From Pseudonocardia sp. HH130629-09 (GTDB lineage: Bacteria > Actinomycetota > Actinomycetes > Mycobacteriales > Pseudonocardiaceae), in contig NZ_CP011868.1 in the NCBI RefSeq assembly GCF_001294645.1, positions 5,394,001 through 5,458,000 on the forward strand: a stretch of DNA of 64,000 nt, given 5' to 3'. The notes under the pieces are model-generated. The model ran no database searches and was not told the DNA's origin. It worked only from the letters and a program-made list of their open reading frames with translations. Below are positions 25,604 through 33,983 of the stretch, piece by piece. The stretch's first letter is position 1. Each line of letters starts with the position of its first letter. Made by a program: the position numbers and the translations under genes.

Positions 25604-25966
25604 ATGCTCGACACCCTGCGTCCCGTCACCGGCAGGCCCCGCCTGCGTCCCGCCGTCGTCGTCCGCGCCTGCACCGCGGTCTGGAACTGGCGGTCGGCCG
25701 CACGCTGCCGTACCGAGGACGCCGAGAACCTGTTCGTCACCGGCGCCGACCAGCGCGAGGCACGCGAGTTCTGCCTGTCCTGCCCGGTCCGCACCGAGTG
25801 CCTCGCGCACGCACTGGACCACCAGGTCGAGTTCGGCGTGTGGGGCGGGATGACCGAGCGGGAGCGCCGGGCGCTCCTGCGCCGGCGCCCGGACGTGCGC
25901 GACTGGGCCGCGCTGCTCGGACGCGCGCGCTCCGACCACTACGCCGGACGCAGCAGGAGCGCCTGA
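25604..25966 (+). CDS. WhiB-family iron-sulfur regulator (WhiB4-like by context)
   Basis: A 120-residue Wbl protein with the four cluster cysteines C35, C57, C60 and C66 (C-x21-C-x2-C-x5-C), then the GVWGGMTERERR turn and a basic C-terminal DNA-binding tail. ATG 25604 gives the usual family length; the longer open frame upstream runs antisense through the PBP gene and is spurious. Divergence from a PonA2-type PBP and nearby ArsA-like ATPases matches the mycobacterial whiB4 neighbourhood, suggesting a redox-responsive regulator. Confidence 0.92.
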   Translation: MLDTLRPVTGRPRLRPAVVVRACTAVWNWRSAARCRTEDAENLFVTGADQREAREFCLSCPVRTECLAHALDHQVEFGVWGGMTERERRALLRRRPDVRDWAALLGRARSDHYAGRSRSA

Positions 25967-25984
25967 ACCGATAGCGTCAGCGGC

Positions 25985-26662
25985 GTGCTGGAGTTCCTGG
26001 CCGGTCTCTACCGGACGCATGCCGACGATCTCGCCGCGGTGATCGACCAGCAGCGGGCGCTCCTCGCCGGCGGCGCGATCACTCCGCAGCTCGACGACGT
26101 CGAGGCCGAGCTGACCTACCTGCTGCTGCGCCACCACCGGCCGTCGCAGGTGGTGGAGGTCGGCACCTACTACGGCTGGTCCACCACCTGGATCCTGTCC
26201 GCGCTGCGCGACAACGGGGCGGGTCACCTGCAGTCGTTCGACCTGGTCGACCACGTGTGCGGCACCGTGCCCGAGGAGCTGTCTGCCGGGCGCTGGACGT
26301 TCCACCGCGGGGACCTGCGCGAGACCGTCGAGAAGGTCCCGGCCGGCACCGGCTACCTGTTCGTCGACGCCGACCACGGACGCCGCTTCGCCCGCTGGTA
26401 CCTGGAGCACCTGTTCGGGCGGATCGCGACGGGCACGCCGACCAGCGTGCACGACGTGTTCCACCTGCCCCGGGCACGGCCGTTCACCGAGGGGGCCGAG
26501 GTGCTGCGGCACCTGAGGCGCAGCGGCACCGGCTGGTTCACACCGTCGCGGGCCGCGGCACCGCGGAACCTGCGTGCGCTCGACGCCGTCCGGGCCGAGC
26601 TGGGGATCACCGGGGCACGCGGGACCTCGCGCAACCCGATGATCTTCTTCTCGATGCCCTGA
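25985..26662 (+). CDS. Class I SAM-dependent methyltransferase (MT24-type)
   Basis: A 225-residue protein, GTG at 25985, 18 bp after whiB. Motif I is VVEVGTYYGWSTTWIL (around residues 56-71), then LQSFDLVD (acidic loop) and GYLFVDADHG, the pattern of the methyltransferase-24/CmcI-like group. It likely shares a transcript with whiB. Its stop is two bases from the convergent MarR gene's stop. Substrate unknown. Confidence 0.75.
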   Translation: MLEFLAGLYRTHADDLAAVIDQQRALLAGGAITPQLDDVEAELTYLLLRHHRPSQVVEVGTYYGWSTTWILSALRDNGAGHLQSFDLVDHVCGTVPEELSAGRWTFHRGDLRETVEKVPAGTGYLFVDADHGRRFARWYLEHLFGRIATGTPTSVHDVFHLPRARPFTEGAEVLRHLRRSGTGWFTPSRAAAPRNLRALDAVRAELGITGARGTSRNPMIFFSMP

Positions 26663-26664
26663 GC

Positions 26665-27129
26665 TCAGCGGGCAGGATCGCGCAGCCCCTCGACGACGCC
26701 CTCCAGCACGGTCGCGAACCGGTCGGCCTCGGTCCGGTCCAGCCCGGACAGCAGGCGTTCCAGACGCGCGTCGAGCCGTCCACGGGTGCGGTCGACCGCG
26801 GCCCGGCCCGCGTCGGTGAGTGCGACGGCGACCGCCCGACGGTCGGTCCCGTGCGGACGGCGGAGCAGCAGGCCGTGCGCCTCGAGGGTGCTGACGTGCC
26901 GGCTGGCGACACTGCGCTCCAGCCCGACGGCGGCGGCCAGCTCGGTGGTGCTGACCCCGTCGCCGAGCCGGGCCAGCCCGGACAGCACCGGGTAGGTCGT
27001 CGCGTCGAGACCGTCGATGCCGCCGGTCAGTGCCGCGTGCAAACCGGTGCGGGTGTCACGCAGCAGGAGCCGGCCGAGGGCGTCCGCACAGCGTCGTTCG
27101 GGGGTCACACCGCCCCACGATACGTGCAT
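26665..27129 (-). CDS. MarR-family transcriptional regulator
   Basis: A 154-residue winged-helix regulator: STTELAAAVGLERSVASRHVSTLEAHGLLLRR is spread over the recognition helix region, followed by the wing HGTDRRAVAVALTDAG. ATG 27129 has GGAGAG eight bases upstream; a GTG at 27108 is an alternative that leaves the palindrome at 27124-27136 fully upstream. It faces a small gene starting near 27165-27186 and probably represses both from the shared 60-bp region. Confidence 0.8.
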   Translation of the reverse strand: MHVSWGGVTPERRCADALGRLLLRDTRTGLHAALTGGIDGLDATTYPVLSGLARLGDGVSTTELAAAVGLERSVASRHVSTLEAHGLLLRRPHGTDRRAVAVALTDAGRAAVDRTRGRLDARLERLLSGLDRTEADRFATVLEGVVEGLRDPAR

Positions 27130-27181
27130 CTTGCACGCTCTCCACCACCCGGCGTACCGTCCGAATGCGTGCACAGTACAC
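27124..27181. promoter_or_regulatory. Operator-like palindromes between marR and the small divergent gene
   Basis: GTGCATCTTGCAC (27124-27136) is a perfect 5-bp inverted repeat with a 3-base spacer. GTGCACAGTACAC (27169-27181) is a similar imperfect palindrome. Both share GTGCA/TGCAC-type halves and bracket the divergent promoter region. Typical of MarR autoregulation. Confidence 0.5.
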
Positions 27182-27185
27182 GCTC

Positions 27186-27464
27186 ATGCAGGGAGTGGTC
27201 TTGACCGGAGCGGTGGATCCCGAGGACGTCCTGCCGGACGGGGTCGAGTACGCGGAACTGGCCGGGACGCCGGTGCGCAAGGGGACGGTCGCCGCGTTCG
27301 TCGCGACGGCGCGGTCCCTGGAGGCACTGCCCGCGGGCGACCCGGCCGAGGCCGGTCTGGCCGCGCACCTGCGTGACCTGCTGCCGGGCCTGCGCGCGGT
27401 CGGGGTGCTGGAGGTGTTCGCGCCCCGCTCGGCCCGGCTGCGGGCGGCGCTCGGCGTGTCCTGA
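27186..27464 (+). CDS. Small hypothetical protein divergent from MarR
   Basis: A 92-residue protein (ATG 27186; ATG 27165 would add seven residues and overlap the second palindrome). It opens MQGVVLTGAVDPEDVLPDGV and contains KGTVAAFVATARSLEAL and AHLRDLLPGLRAVGVLEVF; no motif is recognised and no membrane segment is present. No clear Shine-Dalgarno precedes it, so it may be leaderless. Probably the MarR target. Its stop is convergent with the ArsA-like gene, two bases away. Confidence 0.6.
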   Translation: MQGVVLTGAVDPEDVLPDGVEYAELAGTPVRKGTVAAFVATARSLEALPAGDPAEAGLAAHLRDLLPGLRAVGVLEVFAPRSARLRAALGVS

Positions 27465-27466
27465 GC

Positions 27467-28630
27467 TCAGCCCGCCGACGCCGCGGCGCCGGACTCGGTC
27501 TCGCCGGCCAGCAGCGCGCCGACCCGACGCAGCCCGTCGAGGTCGGCGATGTCACCGGCCAGCGCGGGCACCCGCGTCACCGCCACACCGGGGTGCGCGG
27601 CGGAGAACCGGGTGAGCAGGTGCTCCTCCCGTTCGTGCAGGTCGACGCGGTCGGCGTGCAGCCGCAGCACCGCGGCCGCGATCTGCGACCCCGGTCCGCC
27701 GACCTGCTCGGCCGCGGCCCGCGCGCGGGCCGCGGAGACCGGCGCGAGCACCGGGTGGGTGCGGTTCAGCACGAGCCCGGCCAGCGGCATGTCCTCCGAC
27801 GACAGCCGCTCGGTGAAGTACGCCGCCTCGCGCAACGCGTCCGGCTCCGGTGCGGCGACGACGAGGAACGCCGTGCCCTCCGAGCGCAGCAACGCGTAGG
27901 TCTTGTCGGCCCGCTCGGCGAAGCCGCCGAACAGGGTGTCGAAGGCCTGCACGAACGCCGACGCGTCCTGCAGCATCTGTCCGCCGATGATCGAGCCGAC
28001 GGCCTTGGCGAACAGCCCGAACCCGGCCTCGACGATCCGGCGCAGCCCGCGGCCGCCCGCCCGGGCGGGCGCGGCGAGCAGCTTGATCATGCGGCCGTCG
28101 AGGAAGCGGGACATGCGCTGCGGGGCGTCGAGGAAGTCCAGCGCCGAGCGCGAGGGCGGCGTGTCGACGACGACGAGGTCCCACGTCCCGGCGCCGGCGA
28201 GCTGACCCAGCTTCTCCATCGCCATGTACTCCTGCGTCCCGGAGAACGAGGAGGAGACCGTCTGGTAGAAGGGGTTCTCGATGATCTTCTGGGCCCGCTC
28301 GGGCGGGGCGTGCGACTCCACCATCTCGTCGAAGGTGCGGCGCATGTCCAGCATCATCGCGGCGAGCTCGCCGTCGACCGCCTTCACCGGGGCGGGGTCG
28401 TTCGACAGCTCGTCCACCCCGAGCGCCTGGGCCAGGCGCCGCGCCGGGTCGATGGTGAGCACGACGACCTGACGGCCGCGCTCGGCGGCGCGCACCGCGA
28501 GCGCCGCGGAGGTGGTCGTCTTCCCGACACCCCCGGAGCCGCAGCACACGATGACCCGGGTGGCCGGGTCGTCGATCAGGGCGTCGACGTCCAGCACCCC
28601 GTCCGGCGCCGGGTCGGTCCTGCTGGTCAT
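27467..28630 (-). CDS. ArsA/GET3-family ATPase (second of a pair)
   Basis: A 387-residue SIMIBI ATPase. The P-loop CCGSGGVGKTTTSAALA starts around residue 30. The LTIDPARRLAQALG switch region, LVVVDTPPSRSALDFLD (Walker B/switch II) and VLNRTHP near the end follow the anion-transporting ATPase family. It corresponds to Rv3680 in the mycobacterial pair. ATG overlaps the upstream partner's stop (ATGA). In mycobacteria the pair has been linked to glycerol/methylglyoxal tolerance; membrane-protein targeting is the eukaryotic role. Confidence 0.88.
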   Translation of the reverse strand: MTSRTDPAPDGVLDVDALIDDPATRVIVCCGSGGVGKTTTSAALAVRAAERGRQVVVLTIDPARRLAQALGVDELSNDPAPVKAVDGELAAMMLDMRRTFDEMVESHAPPERAQKIIENPFYQTVSSSFSGTQEYMAMEKLGQLAGAGTWDLVVVDTPPSRSALDFLDAPQRMSRFLDGRMIKLLAAPARAGGRGLRRIVEAGFGLFAKAVGSIIGGQMLQDASAFVQAFDTLFGGFAERADKTYALLRSEGTAFLVVAAPEPDALREAAYFTERLSSEDMPLAGLVLNRTHPVLAPVSAARARAAAEQVGGPGSQIAAAVLRLHADRVDLHEREEHLLTRFSAAHPGVAVTRVPALAGDIADLDGLRRVGALLAGETESGAAASAG

Positions 28631-29679
28631 CGGCGGGCCTCCAGGTGCACTCCCTGCGCGGTCATCGACTCGGCGAGCTCGTAGAGCGAGCCGAGGTCCA
28701 CACCGCCGAGCAGCGCGGGCAGGGTGATCCGCGGCAGCGGTGGGGTCGGCTCGGTCTCCAGCCGGCGCAGCGCGGCGGTCTCTCCCTCCACGGCGACGGC
28801 GTGCTCCACGGTCTCGGCGACCAGGCCGTCGATCTCGGCGGGGGCCAGCTCGATCCCGGCGCTCTGCAGGCCGTTGCGGATCCGGGTCGCGTCGACCCGG
28901 CCGCCCGCGGCGGCGGTGACCGAGCGGTCGGGCAGCCACTGCTCGCGCATCCGGTTCACCACGACCGAGCCCAGTGGGATCCCGGCGGCGTCGAGCTCGG
29001 CGACGGCGTCGAGCGTCTCGGTGACCGGCAGGTCCGACAGCAGTGTGACCAGGTGCACCGCGGTGAGCGGGGAGTGGATCAGCGCCTCGACGCCCTTGGC
29101 CTGCCCGTGGATCGGCCCGACCTTGGCCAGGTCCGCCATCGCCCTGGTGACGTCGAGGAACGACACGAGACGACCGGTGGGCGGCGCGTCGAGGACCACC
29201 GCGTCGTAGGTGGGGAGGCCGTCGGACTCCGTGCGGGTGACGCACTCCTTGGCCTTGCCGGTGAGCAGCACGTCACGCAGGCCGGGGGCGAGCGTGGTCG
29301 CGAACTCGATCGCGCCCATCCGGCGCAGGGTCCGCCCGGCCACGCCCAGCCGGTAGAACATCTCGAAGTACTCCAGCAGCGCGGCCTCGGCGTCGACGGC
29401 CAGCGCCCGCACCTCGCCCCCGCCGGGCGCGACGGCGATCCGCCGCTCCTCGTACGGCAGCGGCGCGGTGTCGAAGACCTGGGCGATGCCCTGGCGACCC
29501 TCGACCTCGACGAGCAGCACCCGCTTCCCGCCGCCGGCCAGGGCCAGCGCGAGGGCGGCGGCCACGGTGGTCTTGCCGGTTCCGCCCTTGCCGGACACCA
29601 CGTGGAACCGCACGCGGGAGAGCGCATCGGGCCACGGCTCGGGGCGGGTTCCGGGCTCGGGCCGGACGGTCGTGCTCAC
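28627..29679 (-). CDS. ArsA/GET3-family ATPase (first of a pair)
   Basis: A 350-residue ATPase with P-loop VVSGKGGTGKTTVAAALA (around 28-45), VEVEGRQGIAQVFD, and DAVVLDAPPTGRLVSFLD. It corresponds to Rv3679. The deviant Walker A with the signature Lys is intact in both partners, so they may form a heterodimer. GTG 29679 was chosen because the frame above lacks family similarity. It is divergent from DUF4177, 165 bp away. Confidence 0.88.
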   Translation of the reverse strand: MSTTVRPEPGTRPEPWPDALSRVRFHVVSGKGGTGKTTVAAALALALAGGGKRVLLVEVEGRQGIAQVFDTAPLPYEERRIAVAPGGGEVRALAVDAEAALLEYFEMFYRLGVAGRTLRRMGAIEFATTLAPGLRDVLLTGKAKECVTRTESDGLPTYDAVVLDAPPTGRLVSFLDVTRAMADLAKVGPIHGQAKGVEALIHSPLTAVHLVTLLSDLPVTETLDAVAELDAAGIPLGSVVVNRMREQWLPDRSVTAAAGGRVDATRIRNGLQSAGIELAPAEIDGLVAETVEHAVAVEGETAALRRLETEPTPPLPRITLPALLGGVDLGSLYELAESMTAQGVHLEARR

Positions 29680-29844
29680 GGCGACCAGCGTACGAGCGCC
29701 CACCGACAGCGGCCCGTCGGCGAGGTGCGTCCCACAACGGACGGGCGCGTCCCACGCTCCGGCGGTGGGCGTCCGTCGCAGCGGGACGGCCATCCGTCGC
29801 GCCACGGCGGTTCGGTGTCGGGTGCCCGGGTTACAGTCCCGCTC

Positions 29845-30015
29845 ATGAGCTCCCCGGTCGTGAAGTGGGAATACCTGACCGCCCCCCTGCTGATCCACAA
29901 CACCAAGGCGATCCTGGACAACTTCGGCCGCGACGGCTGGGAACTGGTCACGGTGACCAGCGGCGCGAACGCCGAGCAGCTGGTGGCGTTCTTCAAGCGG
30001 CCGGTGCAGCAGTGA
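29845..30015 (+). CDS. DUF4177 small protein
   Basis: A 56-residue protein, KWEYLTAPLLIHNTKAILDNFG followed by DGWELVTVTSGAN, the DUF4177 pattern (a small beta-alpha protein of unknown role; Rv3678A in mycobacteria, in the same neighbourhood). The stop overlaps the GTG of the RidA gene, so the two are translationally coupled. Confidence 0.85.
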   Translation: MSSPVVKWEYLTAPLLIHNTKAILDNFGRDGWELVTVTSGANAEQLVAFFKRPVQQ

Positions 30016-30470
30016 GCGCGCTCGCCCGGCTGACGGAGCTGGGGTTGACCCTGCCCGCCGTGGCCACACCGGCCGGTGCCTACATCCCGGCCCGGCGCAG
30101 CGGGAACCTGGTGTTCACCGCGGGCCAGGTCCCGTTCGTGGACGGGAAGGTCGCCGCGACCGGCAAGGTCGGCGGCACCGTCACCCCCGAGCAGGCCTAC
30201 GACCTGGCCCGGATCTGCACGCTGAACGCGCTCGCCGCGATCGACGGGCTGGTCGGCCTCGACAGCGTCACCGGCGTGGTGAAGGTCGTCGGGTTCGTCG
30301 CGTCGGACCCGTCGTTCACCGGTCAGCCCGGCGTGATCAACGGTGCGTCGGACCTGCTCGGTGAGGTGTTCGGCGAGGCCGGGGCGCACGCCCGGTCGGC
30401 CGTCGGCGTCGCGGTGCTGCCGCTGGACGTACCGGTCGAGGTGGAACTGACCGTGGAGATCGAGGACTGA
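30012..30470 (+). CDS. RidA/YjgF/YER057c-family protein
   Basis: A 152-residue Rid protein. GNLVFTAGQVPFVDGK, the middle LNALAAI and the C-terminal VAVLPLDVPVEVELTVE match the family. Classical RidA has a conserved Arg that binds imine/enamine carboxylates; the equivalent here (near FVASDPSFTGQPGV) lacks the typical FANVR segment, so it is probably the RidA-like subgroup orthologous to Rv3678c. GTG 30012 overlaps the DUF4177 stop. Confidence 0.88.
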   Translation: MSALARLTELGLTLPAVATPAGAYIPARRSGNLVFTAGQVPFVDGKVAATGKVGGTVTPEQAYDLARICTLNALAAIDGLVGLDSVTGVVKVVGFVASDPSFTGQPGVINGASDLLGEVFGEAGAHARSAVGVAVLPLDVPVEVELTVEIED

Positions 30471-30482
30471 GGTCGGGTCGAC

Positions 30483-31046
30483 ATGGGTGTGTCCGCCGGG
30501 GTCCCGGCCGGTCACGAGCTGCTGCTGCGGCTCGCCGGCCGGGTTCCCGACGAGCTGCTCTGGCGGCTGCGCGACTGGCTGGCCGCCGGGGACACCACGG
30601 CACTCGGCGCGGTCCTGCCACGCACACTGCTGCGGCACCGGATCGGGCTGACCGGGCACGAGCGCACCCTGCTGGCCGAGATCGTCGGGCCGGACGCGCC
30701 GTCGCGGCGCCTGGTCGACGCGGTGCTGCCCGGCACACCCCCCGCCCCGCCCACGTTCACGGCGGGCGAGCCGGACCTGGCCGCGTGGTCGGCCCTGTCG
30801 GTCGTGCGCGACGAGGCGTCCGCGCTGCTGCTGGCCGTGCGCGACGACGGAGCCCGCGTGCTGCTCGTGCGTGACGCGCAGCGGCCGCACCTGCTCGCCG
30901 CCGCGGTCGCGCGGCTGCTGCGCGTCCACGGTGACCGTGTCCCGCGCGTCGAGGCCGTCACCGGCGACGCCCCGACCGAGTACCACGAGGCCGCGTGCAC
31001 CGCGGCGGCGTCGTTGTGGAGCCGCGAGCCGGTCCCCACCGGCTGA
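30483..31046 (+). CDS. Hypothetical protein related to the N-terminus of the next gene
   Basis: A 187-residue protein, ATG 30483, 12 bp after RidA. The start HELLLRLAGRVPDELLWRLRDWLAAG parallels YRLLRELAGRVDDDLLATGREL of the next protein, and both share middle segments (LPxxLxRHxIGLTxxE versus LPHAVRSELVTEAA). No enzyme motif or membrane helix. The pair probably arose by duplication and remains in one operon; function unknown. Confidence 0.65.
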   Translation: MGVSAGVPAGHELLLRLAGRVPDELLWRLRDWLAAGDTTALGAVLPRTLLRHRIGLTGHERTLLAEIVGPDAPSRRLVDAVLPGTPPAPPTFTAGEPDLAAWSALSVVRDEASALLLAVRDDGARVLLVRDAQRPHLLAAAVARLLRVHGDRVPRVEAVTGDAPTEYHEAACTAAASLWSREPVPTG

Positions 31047-31069
31047 CGCGGGACCGCGAAGGAGGCCCC

Positions 31070-33919
31070 ATGTCCGACCCCACGTACCGCCTGCTGCGGG
31101 AACTGGCCGGCCGGGTGGACGACGACCTGCTCGCCACCGGACGCGAGCTCGTCGCCGTCGGTGAGGAGGGGCACGCGCTGGAGCTGCTGGTCGCCGAGCT
31201 CGTCGCAGGACGGGTGGCGCTGCCGCACGCAGTGCGCTCCGAGCTGGTCACCGAGGCTGCCGCCCGCCGGGTGCAGCCCGACGCCGACGACTGCCTGCCG
31301 CCCGCCGCGGACGTCGCCGCGGGTCCGCACCGGTTCGACGGCGACGGCCCGCCCGGTGCCGCGGAGGCGGTGGCCGCCGCACTCGCCGGCGTCCCGGTCC
31401 CGGAGTCGGGCTGGACGCTGGTCTGGCGCACGACGCCTGCCGGTGCCGCCCCCGGCCCGCTGCCGCAGCCGGTGCTGCTGGCCCGCACCGGACCGCACGA
31501 CGCACCCGAGGTCCTGACCTACCAGGCGCAGGCGGCGCTGGCCCGGGCCGGGCTGGTCGTGTCGGTCGAGGTCGGCGACGACAGCCCCGATCCCGACTAC
31601 CACCGCGCCGCCCGGGAGGTCGCGCGGCCGCTCCCCGCCGCTGCACCGCTCCCCGCCGCGCCACTACCCGCGGCACCACTTTCCGCCGCACCGCCGCTCC
31701 CCGCGGCCGCCTCCTCTGCGCCGTCCCACGACACTCCGTCCCACGACACTCCGTCCCACGACGCTCCGTCCCACGACGCTCCGTCCCACGACGCTCCGTC
31801 CCGTGACGCCCCGTCCCTTGACGCCCCGTCCCTTGACGATGTGTCGGCGGAGGGCGCCCTGCCCACCGGCGACCGGCCCGCCCCACCCACCTCGGCCCAC
31901 TCGTCCGACCGGGCTCCCGACGACCGGCCGTCCCACCGGGCCGGGCTCGTGTCCGCGGCGGTCCCCCCGGACCCGCGGCCCGACCGGGACGCGCCCTCCA
32001 CCGACCCGGACCCCGGGCCCGACGCACTCGGCGGCCTGGAGAGCGACGCGGCGCCGGCGTTCGATGCCGTACCGGCCCGGGACCGCGCCGACGGCCCCCC
32101 CGTCCGCCCCGCCGCCGATGCGGAGGTCCCCGACCCGGGACCATCGCCCGCACCGATCCCCGACGACCGCCCCGCGCCCCGCACCGACGGCCCCTCCGCG
32201 GAGGCTCCGGGACCGGCGGACCGACCCGGCCACGTCGATACGTTGTCGACGGGCGGGACCACCACCTCGCGGGGAACGAGCGGGCCCGGCGACCGGCCGG
32301 GCCGGACCTCCGACACTGCCACCTCCCGCACCGGCGCGGCCCCGGCCACTCCTGCGGCCGGCTCGGCGACGAGCCCGTCCGACGCGACCGGTCCGGGCCC
32401 GGACACCGGCACCTCGGCCGGCACCTCACACGGTCCGGAGACGGCAACCGCCGACCCGGCCATTCACGGCCCGGAGGCGGGCACCGCCGATCCGACCGGC
32501 ACGACAGTGCGCCCTGCGACCCGCGGCCCGCGGGCCGGCACCCCCGACAGCCCCGATCCGGGTCCGGCCGGGTCGCGCGGCCCCGCGGCCCGACCGGTCG
32601 CGGTACCCGCCGAGGGCGAGGACACCGCGCATCCGGCACCGCGGCCGTCGCCGCCGATCCGGGCGTTGCGGGAGGCCACCGGGGGCGACTGGTTCGACTC
32701 ACCCCCGGAGGCCGGCAGCCCGAACCCGACGCCGGCGAGCGGCGTCGCCGAGGTCGCCGACGTCCCCCGGCACCGGTTCGTCGCCGAATCCGCCGGTCCC
32801 GGCAACGGCCACTCCCCGGACCAGAACGGGGCGCACCCCGCGACCGCGGACCGCGGGCCCGTGGCGGAGCCGCCGGAGCGTCCGGTCGCGCCTGACACCT
32901 CGCCGTCCGGCCGGCCACCGCGCCCCTCCAACGGACCGCCGACACCACCGGTCACCCCGGCACGTCCCGGGCCCTCGGCGTCTCCGACAGCTCCGGAGCC
33001 CCCGATCACGCCCAAGTCCCCGACCACGCCCAAGTCCCCGACCACGCCTGAGTCCCCGACCACGCCCGTTCCGCCGGTCGCCGCCGCGGATCCGTCCCCG
33101 GTCGGCCGCCGGTCGACCCGCCGTGACCTCCACGTACCGCCCCGCGGGCCGGCCGGGCGGGCACCCGCGGGCGACGGGCCCGCTCCGGTCGTCGTGCGTC
33201 CGCCCGTCGGAGCACCCGCGGCGCCGGGCCCCGACGAGGCGTCCTGGCTCGCGGACTGGGCCTCGGGCGCCTGGGTCGGGGAGATCGGGCCGCCGGAGCC
33301 CCCGGCGCGGACCGATCGGACCGACCGGACCGATGTCGACCGGACCGTTCCGGGCACGCCGCACGTCGTCCCCGCCGTGAACGGCACCGCGCCGGCCTCG
33401 CGGGAGACCCCGGCGGACGCGGACCACCCGGCCCACGCCGTCCCCGCCCCGCACGCACGCGCCGGGCTCCCCGACGCCGGCCCGGCCCCGGACGAGGCAG
33501 GGACCGACCCCGTCGACGAGGCACCCACCCCACCCCCGGGCGTCCCGATCCGGCGCGCCTCGGCTCCCCCGGCGCCGGCCGACCGGGACCGCCGCCCCCG
33601 CCACCTCCTGCTCACCGACGACGAGCCGAAGGAGCCGGACGAGCCCGTCGCGGACACCACCGAACCGGCCGACGTCGTGGCGCCCGCACCGGCGACGGAC
33701 CAGCCCGCGCCGAGCCCGCCGGAGGAGCCCGCGACGGGGCCCGCGGAGGCACCTGCCCCGAGGCCGCGACCGCGCCCCCGTCCCGCCGCGGGCCTGGCCG
33801 ACCGGCTCACCCCCACCGAACAGGACCTGCTGCAGCGTCTGCACGAGGAGCTCGCGGCCCGCGAGAACGGCGGCGAACCGACCCCCCGCAACGGCACCGC
33901 CCGCACGGACCGGGGCTGA
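31070..33919 (+). CDS. Very large Pro/Asp-rich low-complexity protein
   Basis: A 949-residue protein from ATG 31070, with GGAGG five bases upstream. Residues 1-180 form a globular domain paralogous to the preceding protein. The next ~740 residues are disordered, dominated by Pro, Ala, Asp, Gly, Ser and Thr, including 5-residue PSHDT/A repeats and TPKSPT repeats. The last 30 residues return to a helical, likely conserved segment (LADRLTPTEQDLLQRLHEEL). No signal peptide or membrane helix, so probably cytoplasmic. Codon bias matches neighbours. Function unknown. Confidence 0.65.
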   Translation: MSDPTYRLLRELAGRVDDDLLATGRELVAVGEEGHALELLVAELVAGRVALPHAVRSELVTEAAARRVQPDADDCLPPAADVAAGPHRFDGDGPPGAAEAVAAALAGVPVPESGWTLVWRTTPAGAAPGPLPQPVLLARTGPHDAPEVLTYQAQAALARAGLVVSVEVGDDSPDPDYHRAAREVARPLPAAAPLPAAPLPAAPLSAAPPLPAAASSAPSHDTPSHDTPSHDAPSHDAPSHDAPSRDAPSLDAPSLDDVSAEGALPTGDRPAPPTSAHSSDRAPDDRPSHRAGLVSAAVPPDPRPDRDAPSTDPDPGPDALGGLESDAAPAFDAVPARDRADGPPVRPAADAEVPDPGPSPAPIPDDRPAPRTDGPSAEAPGPADRPGHVDTLSTGGTTTSRGTSGPGDRPGRTSDTATSRTGAAPATPAAGSATSPSDATGPGPDTGTSAGTSHGPETATADPAIHGPEAGTADPTGTTVRPATRGPRAGTPDSPDPGPAGSRGPAARPVAVPAEGEDTAHPAPRPSPPIRALREATGGDWFDSPPEAGSPNPTPASGVAEVADVPRHRFVAESAGPGNGHSPDQNGAHPATADRGPVAEPPERPVAPDTSPSGRPPRPSNGPPTPPVTPARPGPSASPTAPEPPITPKSPTTPKSPTTPESPTTPVPPVAAADPSPVGRRSTRRDLHVPPRGPAGRAPAGDGPAPVVVRPPVGAPAAPGPDEASWLADWASGAWVGEIGPPEPPARTDRTDRTDVDRTVPGTPHVVPAVNGTAPASRETPADADHPAHAVPAPHARAGLPDAGPAPDEAGTDPVDEAPTPPPGVPIRRASAPPAPADRDRRPRHLLLTDDEPKEPDEPVADTTEPADVVAPAPATDQPAPSPPEEPATGPAEAPAPRPRPRPRPAAGLADRLTPTEQDLLQRLHEELAARENGGEPTPRNGTARTDRG
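31721..31840 (+). repeat. 15-bp tandem repeat (8 units) in the low-complexity gene
   Basis: Eight in-frame units of CCGTCCCACGACRCT type encode PSHDT, PSHDT, PSHDA x3, PSRDA, PSLDA, PSLDD. The 15-bp period keeps the frame, so copy number can change without truncation. Confidence 0.85.
33008..33061 (+). repeat. 18-bp tandem repeat (3 units) in the low-complexity gene
   Basis: Three consecutive units of ACGCCCAAGTCCCCGACC (the third with GCCTGAG) encode TPKSPT, TPKSPT, TPESPT, again in frame. Confidence 0.8.
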
Positions 33920-33945
33920 TCCGGCCGAGTTCCGGGGGACCGTCC

Positions 33946-33983
33946 TCCGCGAATTCGCTTACCCGGTAAGCGAAATTCGCGGA
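33946..33983. repeat. Long near-perfect palindrome
   Basis: Arms 33946-33963 and 33965-33983 pair over 18 bp with one bulged A and a single-base spacer; the core holds GCTTACCCGGTAAGC. It lies 27 bp after the low-complexity gene and is notably less GC-rich than surroundings. It could terminate both converging genes or be a dispersed palindromic element. Confidence 0.6.

Noticed and set aside
31721..31840. CRISPR-like repeat array
   Set aside because: Units are contiguous 15-mers without spacers and encode in-frame PSHDx repeats; no cas genes are present in the window.
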